Below are positions 56,597 through 64,000 of a stretch of 64,000 nt of DNA, piece by piece (the first letter of the stretch is position 1; each line of letters starts with the position of its first letter). The DNA comes from Acanthaster planci (taxonomy: Eukaryota > Echinodermata > Asteroidea > Valvatida > Acanthasteridae): contig NW_019091414.1 of the NCBI RefSeq assembly GCF_001949145.1, positions 1,078,819-1,142,818 of the forward strand, in the 5' to 3' direction. The notes beneath the pieces were generated by a model. The model was not told the DNA's origin, searched no databases, and saw nothing but the letters and a program-made list of their open reading frames with translations. The position numbers were made by a program, and so were the translations under genes.

Positions 56597-57109
56597 CTTT
56601 GCAGCTACTGTGAAACACACTGAGATAATAGACCTCGTAAATCAAAGCAGTAGGCCTACATGTATTGCATTTTGCCAACCAGCATCTTCCGAAGAGCATG
56701 ATTGTCGTCATGCCCGTATCTTTCATATCCGACGTCGAACAATAAAAACTCACTTGTGCACACTTTTCTATTTTTATCACATTTTGCTGGCACGAAGTAT
56801 TGTACACTGGCATATCGATAGATGTGCAGTGGAAGTGTTAGATAGAAGAAACTGGTCTATTACCAAGTGGTCCTCTTTACTTGCTCTTTGTTAATAAATC
56901 TCCATTCATTTTTAAAAAGAAAAAGAAAGGATATTGCCCCAGTTTATTTTTCCTTTAAGGCAAAGTCAGTTGCAAAAACGTATTTATTTGAGAAAGGAGA
57001 CTGCAGAATCCGGCTAAGTTAGCCACACACAACTATTTTTCCCCAGAAATGATGAGCACTCACTAACTGAAGTCGCGTTGTTTTGAGTCTCTACTTGCTT
57101 CACTTCTTC

Positions 57110-57269
57110 CCGCGACCGGCGGTTTCCTTACGTGCCACACGAGGGCGCTATTAAAATTGCAACGGCGCTCGCGCGCGCGACGTGAAAGCACGAGTAGTGC
57201 GGCAGGGACGTACGTAAGCCTACATATACACGTACATGTACGAGTACAGGTGTCGTTACCGTAGCAGCG
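57110..57269. promoter_or_regulatory. CpG-rich putative bidirectional promoter
   Basis: CpG density here is far above the surrounding AT-rich DNA. The block sits between the UGT start (56596, minus) and OSGEP. Housekeeping genes such as OSGEP commonly start in CpG-rich DNA. No TATA box is evident. Confidence 0.4.
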
Positions 57270-58089
57270 GTGAGGTATGATAGAGAGCTAGGTGGAGCAT
57301 GGAGGTTTTTTCTTTTCCTACCTCCGTGGGTAAAGGGACACTGTATTTAAACTGTGGTCAGAATATTGCTTTTGGTTAGAAAGGTGGCGCAACATGTTGG
57401 AATAGAACAGAAATATTAAATGCCTTGATGACATGCGTCGTCATGGTCGTTGCACTTGCAAAGTTGCACTGGCATGACTGGCAGGTTGTGGTGTTCTCAA
57501 TCTCACTCGTTATGTGGAACGTTATGTTGCATCCTTTTTGCGAATAAATTAGGCCTATTGCATGCTTGCTTGGCCCTCCGACTGTAAATGTGTAATAGTT
57601 TCCAGCATTGACTGGCTAAAAACCTAACAGGTACTCAGCGTTTTCACATTAAATGCTTCAACATGTTCACTGCTAAACTTGACTTTTAGGACATGCTATT
57701 CCCTGAAGTGGTGACATCAGTTTCGGGGCAGACATCTGGAAGTGGAACTTTCGAAAAATGGCGGGAAGCCACCACACCACACCGATAAAAATAACTGTGA
57801 TGTGCAGGCATACTTGCCAGTCAGAGGATCGGGCTACACAATCTTTTCTTTAATCAGTACGTACAAATATAAGACGATGATGTGTGTGTGGGCACATCAC
57901 AGTTGTTTTCATTGGTGTGGTTTGTTTGATACTTGCCATTTTGCCAAAGTCCCAGATGTCCGCCCCGGCCTATAACCAGAATAAATGTCGTAGCAATGGA
58001 ATGTTGAGGTAATCACTTAGAAAATGCTTGGAATTTTTCAGAATAGTCTGATTGGGTGTGTGCTGATCAGGGTGTCAAGCGGGCTTCCA

Positions 58090-58490
58090 TACACGGAATT
58101 CTCTGTGGTTTTTGGAGGATTTTGCCGTAATGTTTAATATGGCAAAAATGCATGGCTGATTGTTCAGAACACACTGTCAAGGTCTTGGGCCGGAGAGTGT
58201 GTTGTCTACGCTTAGCCACACATAAATTCAAGCCTGGGCTATTTAGGCCGAGATGTGAAATTATCTCCATTGTTCCCATTTGTATGGCCTCAATACGGTG
58301 ATACTAGGAATTGCCAGAGGATTTTGAAGGGTTGAGGCGTTAGGTGTACCGCCAAGGAAACATTCTAGACTTAACGGAGGATTTGGAGGGTTATTGTTGT
58401 ATCCAATTTTGACATGGAGGCATTTGTAGGATTTTGCAGGATTCAGGTTGCATCTTAGCAAAAGTTTTAAGGGATTTAGGGGCAGTTTTC
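58090..58490 (+). repeat. Degenerate GGATTTTG-AGG repeat
   Basis: Variants of GGAGGATTTTG, AGGATTTTGAAGGG, GGAGGATTTGGAGGG and AGGATTTTGCAGGATT recur at irregular spacing. It reads as an old, decayed minisatellite or simple-repeat-rich element upstream of OSGEP. Short open frames here are artefacts. Confidence 0.35.
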
Positions 58491-59075
58491 TGGTCTGTGC
58501 CTAATTGGTTGCAATGATCTCATTTTTAAAATCGTTTTCAAGACCTTTTCTTTGTGCAGCAGAATTAGCATTTTTTTTGCCTAAAAAATTGGACAACCCC
58601 ACTTTGGGACAGACAAAAGTTTCTTTCCCACTGTAAATTCCACCTTATGAATGTACATGTAGGCCTGGGTCCCTATCCCTCACTCAGATTTCTCATGTTT
58701 AAGGTGTTTGAATCCTCCCAAAACGGTCATTGCAAATGGTTCATAATCAGTGTGATGTAATTTGCATGTACACCGGGGAACTGGTTTACAGCCCGGTGTC
58801 TACTGCTTGAATTTGGGGCCATTCTGAACACCCCTTTTGGTTCTTGGTCACATTTAGACCATGCAGGAGAAACATTTGGGGTCAAACTTTGTGACAAGAG
58901 AATTGGGGATTTAGGACTTTCCACAGTGCTTTCTGTAGATCTTTCTGTAAGGTTATAAAGCCTCACTCTAGAGGTACATGTATATGTATCGTCGGCTGAT
59001 TAATGAAAACTAATTTGTCTCGCAGTTTCCCGTGCTGCCTATCCTTCTTAGCTGTCACCAGTCTGCTCTGCTAAG

Positions 59076-63549
<4,474 letters not shown>

Positions 63550-64000
63550 GTAAGTTTATCTTCAAAATGAGCCTTGTCATTCCTCCTGGAGTGATCCTCT
63601 GAGAAATTCAGCAAAAACCTGGTTCTTCTTGTTGCAAAGTTTTGTTCCCATTAGGACTGGGCTATCCATTAAATAAGCATCCATGATTATTGGCTGGTGC
63701 CCACGTGGAAGTCGCTGTCAGTGGGTATCAGCTTGCGTTCCACTTACATTAATGTTATGCAAATTGGCATGATATTTAGGTGTATCACTTTGGAAACCAA
63801 TTTGATAAATCCATCATTAACCCAGTCCGTAATTACCTCTAACAGTCCCAAATCTGCCAATTTCAATGTGATTTTCCATACACCCTAGAGGGGTTAGGGT
63901 TAACCAATTTTGTCCTGTTCAAGCAATTTGTGACAAATATGCTTCCTCTGGGTATTCTTACAAGAAACAACTGATGTGAACCTTATTAACCTGAACACTT
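63550..64000 (+). other. Start of the following OSGEP intron, to window edge
   Basis: Begins with the donor GTAAGT. No exon matching the remaining OSGEP sequence is seen before 64000, so the gene runs past the window. Confidence 0.7.

Larger units (their letters stand above)
56597..59075. other. Shared upstream region of UGT (minus) and OSGEP (plus)
   Basis: The two genes are divergent. A CpG-rich stretch at 57110-57260 (with GCGCGCGCG at 57170-57178 and several ACGTAC) is the most promoter-like part. A donor-like GCG-GTGAGG at 57270 could end a non-coding OSGEP exon, joining TTCTTAG at 59051. CCGCCATCTTTG at 56591-56602 is a YY1-type site overlapping the UGT start. A degenerate repeat at 58090-58480 is listed separately. 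No coding exon is recognised. Confidence 0.45.

Overview
This is eukaryotic, intron-rich DNA from an animal, most likely an invertebrate deuterostome (echinoderm-like; hemichordate or cephalochordate not excluded). The basis is the gene content, the high protein identity to vertebrate orthologues, GT-AG introns at conserved positions, an AT-rich intergenic background, a DIRS-type tyrosine-recombinase retrotransposon, tRNA-derived SINEs and CR1-like LINE remnants. The species call is an inference.

Layout, left to right. 1-465: 3' end of an adenosylhomocysteinase (AHCY) gene, last coding exon only, then its 3' UTR. 2.3-6.0 kb: a decayed DIRS-like retrotransposon on the minus strand, followed by a tRNA-derived SINE. 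8.27-10.3 kb: a complete three-coding-exon lathosterol oxidase (SC5D) gene with a TATA box. 13.9-42.6 kb: the orthologue of the vertebrate paralogues ZNF423/ZNF521 (a multi-zinc-finger EBF/SMAD cofactor). It has a short first coding exon carrying a SALL/FOG-type repression motif, a 20.5 kb first intron, four small cassette-like exons and a 4.2 kb terminal exon encoding almost all of about 36 fingers. 47.6-52.7 kb: an 11-exon secreted CUB-CUB-LDLa-trypsin protease. 53.1-56.6 kb: a four-exon UDP-glucuronosyltransferase (UGT) on the minus strand, tail-to-tail with the protease. 59.1 kb to beyond the window end: OSGEP/KAE1 (tRNA t6A synthesis), divergent from the UGT gene, with ten exons present and the C-terminal part missing.

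The six genes do not form a pathway; this is an ordinary metazoan neighbourhood. The coding models were rebuilt exon by exon from splice sites, reading phase and family alignment. They give full-length proteins for SC5D (296 aa), ZNF423/521 (1589 or 1607 aa), the protease (580 aa) and UGT (547 aa), and residues 1-264 of OSGEP.

No wholly new biological system is evident. The points most worth checking are: a protease zymogen junction without a basic P1 residue; replacement of the UGT donor-sugar Asp-Gln pair by Glu-His; seven extra C-terminal fingers and all-phase-1 cassette exons in the ZNF423/521 orthologue; candidate regulatory blocks in its large intron; a long inverted repeat at 35.5 kb with a single-arm relative at 7.5 kb; a near-ideal G-quadruplex run at 46.6 kb; and a strikingly frequent TACATGTA palindrome across non-coding DNA.
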